A stretch of 8,434 nt of DNA from an uncultured Clostridia bacterium. Its GTDB lineage: Bacteria; Bacillota; Clostridia; Christensenellales; UBA1242. Position numbers and translations under genes: made by a program. The stretch covers positions 1 through 8,434 of the forward strand of contig CAMOCH010000037.1 in assembly GCA_946610655.1 (NCBI GenBank). The letters run 5' to 3'. Positions 5,858 to 8,434 of the stretch are shown here, piece by piece. Under the pieces are notes generated by a model, which saw only the letters and a program-made list of their open reading frames with translations, did not search any database and was not told the origin of the DNA. Position 1 is the first letter of the stretch. Every line of letters begins with the position of its first letter.

Positions 5858-8434
5858 ATGCAAGAAGAAAATAAGAAAAAACCTTTTGCAGTTAGACTAC
5901 TTTCAGGCTTGTTTAAAGCTGTGGCATTTTTGTTGCTACTGGTGGTTATGGCTGCAGTGGGTGCAGGAATCTTTGTTAAAGTTAAATATGACGTTAATGT
6001 TTTGGCGTTAATTGGAGAAATGAAGTCTCTTTCAGAAAATTCTGGAAAAGACATTGTTGTGACAAATGAGTTTACTGATGAAGATTTGACAAGTTACGAA
6101 GTAAAAGAAGCCACTTTGGTTGCAAATCCAATCACTAGATTTACAGATAAAGAGGTTGGAGCAAAACTTGCAAAATTAATTGAAACAAGCTCAGATGTTA
6201 ATCTTGCGTTTGGAAACAACGATTTGGAATATTTAGGCGTTGAAATAGTTCAAGTTTTATTTAAAAATATTCCAGAAACTCAACCTAGTGATAATCTTGC
6301 AGATATTAATGTTGTTGTGCATTTAAATATGCGCAAATTTAAAGAAGATAATTTTTCAAAATTCCCTCAATCTATGCTTAAAAACATGGTTCCTGATGAC
6401 ATTTATGCTTCTTGCACAAGCACTGTTATTAAGGATGCCGAAAATGGATATAAAATAACACAAAATGTGCTTACAATTAATGCTTTAAATGCTGAAGATA
6501 CGGCAAATATTTTTAAAGTTATAAACATGTTTAATCCATCATTTGGTCAAGCAGATGAAATTGCTGATTCTCTTGGAACAAGCGTTGTTGATGCAATTCT
6601 TGGAACTAACGGTGTTGTTGGAACTCTTAAAGAAATTGGGCTTAGAGATTATGTGTTCAAAAAGTCAGATACATCAAATGATTTGGTTGTTTACACAATA
6701 GATACCACAACAACAAGAACAATAACATATAACAACCTTTACGGAGCAGACAATTCAGAAAATATAACAACATATAACATCACTTACGATATCATTTTGA
6801 AAGATATCGAAAGAAATGGCTACCATTTTGATGGTTGGTATAGTGATTCATTATTTGTAAATAAAGTTGAAACACTTGATGCAAACTTAATGCAAGATTT
6901 TGTTGTTTATGCAAAATGGACTGCAGTTAATTACACCATAACTCTTGACTTAAATGGTGGAACAATCGCAGGCGAAACCACAATAACATATAATATTGAA
7001 ACTGAAAGTTTCACTTTAAATAAACCAACAAAAACAGTGGGTGGAATAACCCTTGAGTTTAATGGTTGGCTTGGAACAGGTGTTGAAGAAATAACTAACA
7101 ATTTAACCATCACCAAAGGTTCGTATGGAGATAAAACTTTTAAGGCATATTACATTGGTGAAACAGCTGTTGTAACAGTTTATGTTGATGGTGTTTTTAG
7201 AAAAACCATAACTGAAAATATTGGAACAAAACTTAATGAAGATACACTTGTTGACTTTGCAGAAATTGGACTTTCTGGCTATGAGGTTTCAACATGGTAT
7301 ACCAATGAAGAACAAACGACAGAGTTTGATTTTGATGAAGTTTTGGAAGAAAATGTAAATTTGTATGGAACAAGTGAATATATTGTTAAACTTTTACTTT
7401 TCCCAAAATATTTTGATAAATTTGAAGCAGCAAGAAGCTCTGAAAACTTAACAGTAAACAGCAGAGACGAACTTCGTGCATATGTTGATTATGTGCTTTT
7501 CTATGAAATCACAGACAATGTGACAATAACACTTAACTACACATTCTCAGATAGTTCAACAGAAATTCAAAGTGCAATAACCTATGTAACTTCAAAAAAT
7601 ACCCAACGAGAAGGTTATTCATATTCTGGTTATCCAGTGCAATTCACAAGTAACAAAGTTAAAATGACATGCAGCAATTCAACATTTTTAGATACACCAA
7701 CACTTGTTGCTGACCAAGAAAAAGCATATACATACACTCAACAAGATTATGGTCTTAAATTGGAAGTGGAAAGCACAAGAACAGCAGAAACCACATTCAA
7801 GGTTGATAATGGTGCGTTGTCAATTCCTGTTTCAACAAGTTCTCAACTTGTGTTTGCACTAGAAAGTGGGGCTGTGCCTGTTTGTGAAGTAGGTAGCGCT
7901 GCCGAAGATATATATAACAAAGCAAAAGCGGTGCTTCGTCAAATTTGTGATGACAGCATGGATGACGTAACAAAACTTCGTGCAATATATGAGTGGCTCA
8001 TATTGAATGTGCAATATGACAACTATGCAGCATCACATGCGTTATCAAATGCAAAAGATTATGATTCTTGGGCTGCAGAAGGCGTGTTTAATAACGGAAA
8101 AGCTGTTTGTGAAGGTTATGCCAAGGCTCTCATTATTATGGCAAGAATAGAGGGTATTCCAGCAATATTTGTGTCTGGTAATGGTCACGCATGGAACAGA
8201 GTCTATGTGGATGGTGCATGGTATGTTGTTGATGCAACGCATGGCAACCCACTAAATACTACAATGGAAATTGAAACCACAACCTACGGCGAATTTATGA
8301 TTACTGATGCCGAAAAAACCAATCATGGCTATACAGCAACTAACTACATCGAATTTGCTGCCACAACAGAGTATAATTATTACTCAGATTATCAAGACTT
8401 AACAATTGGCAGCAGTAATGAGTTAAAATTAATA
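5858..8434 (+). CDS. Exported InlB-repeat and transglutaminase-like protein (3' end outside window)
   Basis: An open frame of 859 residues runs off the window end. AAGGAG lies six bases before the ATG. The N-terminus has a Lys-rich start and a hydrophobic segment (about 10-40), a signal peptide or anchor. Residues about 41-290 form an unassigned domain. Three InlB/Listeria-Bacteroides-type beta-grasp repeats follow: about 306-354 (GYHFDGWYSD, VVYAKW), 359-432 (YTITLDLNGGT, FNGWLGTG, KGSYGDKTFKAYY) and 439-504 (GYEVSTWYTNEEQTTEFDF, NLYG). After a linker region (505-680) comes a transglutaminase-like core (about 685-800). It has AIYEWLILNVQYD (709-721) and a catalytic triad of Cys751 in AVCEGYAKAL, His777 in GNGHAWNRV and Asp792 in VVDATHG. 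Such domains act as cysteine proteases, cross-linkers or peptidoglycan-related enzymes, and which applies here is unknown. InlB repeats usually occur on surface proteins. It probably continues into further domains or a wall-attachment signal. Confidence 0.9.
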   Translation, partial: MQEENKKKPFAVRLLSGLFKAVAFLLLLVVMAAVGAGIFVKVKYDVNVLALIGEMKSLSENSGKDIVVTNEFTDEDLTSYEVKEATLVANPITRFTDKEVGAKLAKLIETSSDVNLAFGNNDLEYLGVEIVQVLFKNIPETQPSDNLADINVVVHLNMRKFKEDNFSKFPQSMLKNMVPDDIYASCTSTVIKDAENGYKITQNVLTINALNAEDTANIFKVINMFNPSFGQADEIADSLGTSVVDAILGTNGVVGTLKEIGLRDYVFKKSDTSNDLVVYTIDTTTTRTITYNNLYGADNSENITTYNITYDIILKDIERNGYHFDGWYSDSLFVNKVETLDANLMQDFVVYAKWTAVNYTITLDLNGGTIAGETTITYNIETESFTLNKPTKTVGGITLEFNGWLGTGVEEITNNLTITKGSYGDKTFKAYYIGETAVVTVYVDGVFRKTITENIGTKLNEDTLVDFAEIGLSGYEVSTWYTNEEQTTEFDFDEVLEENVNLYGTSEYIVKLLLFPKYFDKFEAARSSENLTVNSRDELRAYVDYVLFYEITDNVTITLNYTFSDSSTEIQSAITYVTSKNTQREGYSYSGYPVQFTSNKVKMTCSNSTFLDTPTLVADQEKAYTYTQQDYGLKLEVESTRTAETTFKVDNGALSIPVSTSSQLVFALESGAVPVCEVGSAAEDIYNKAKAVLRQICDDSMDDVTKLRAIYEWLILNVQYDNYAASHALSNAKDYDSWAAEGVFNNGKAVCEGYAKALIIMARIEGIPAIFVSGNGHAWNRVYVDGAWYVVDATHGNPLNTTMEIETTTYGEFMITDAEKTNHGYTATNYIEFAATTEYNYYSDYQDLTIGSSNELKLI

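Noticed and set aside
6931..8242. Short minus-strand frames (6931-7116, 7797-7985, 8045-8242) inside the transglutaminase-like gene
   Set aside because: All are antisense to a long coding frame with recognisable domains and show no start signals or domain content of their own.

Overview
The window looks like chromosomal DNA from a low-GC, endospore-forming Firmicute (Bacillota), probably an uncultured clostridial or related gut-type lineage. The evidence is the AT-rich sequence, strong AAGGAG-type ribosome binding sites, the rplM-rpsI pair, a full-length spoIVA (a gene found only in endospore formers), and an exported protein with InlB-type repeats. All reading frames use the standard code, with TGG for Trp. 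Nothing here fixes a genus.

Layout. (1) Positions 1-989: a possible ribosomal-protein leader hairpin, then rplM (L13) and rpsI (S9) as a tight operon ended by an intrinsic terminator. (2) 1011-2585: spoIVA behind a promoter that fits the mother-cell sigma-E consensus, ended by a symmetrical terminator that can also serve the convergent gene. (3) 2642-3751, minus strand: a membrane-anchored or secreted GH18 (chitinase-like) protein. (4) 3808-5709: a half-size ABC exporter divergent from the GH18 gene, with a near-consensus sigma-A promoter whose -10 lies inside a perfect 9-bp palindrome, ended by its own terminator. (5) 5805-8434: a promoter, again with an inverted repeat across the -10, and a large exported protein cut by the window end. 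It has an N-terminal membrane segment, an unassigned domain, three InlB/Listeria-Bacteroides-type repeats and a transglutaminase-like domain with an intact Cys-His-Asp triad.

The least explained signal is a pair of roughly 44-bp intergenic repeats (2598-2641 and 5719-5761). They have the same orientation and share a 14-base and a 10-base identical block at the same spacing. Each follows an intrinsic terminator, and together they bracket the GH18 and ABC exporter pair. They may be copies of a dispersed intergenic element.

The first half is housekeeping and sporulation; the second half is cell-surface and export functions (GH18, ABC exporter, transglutaminase-like protein), each gene with its own transcription signals. 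No CRISPR array, tRNA, rRNA or transposase gene was seen, and no gene-free stretch exceeds 300 bases.
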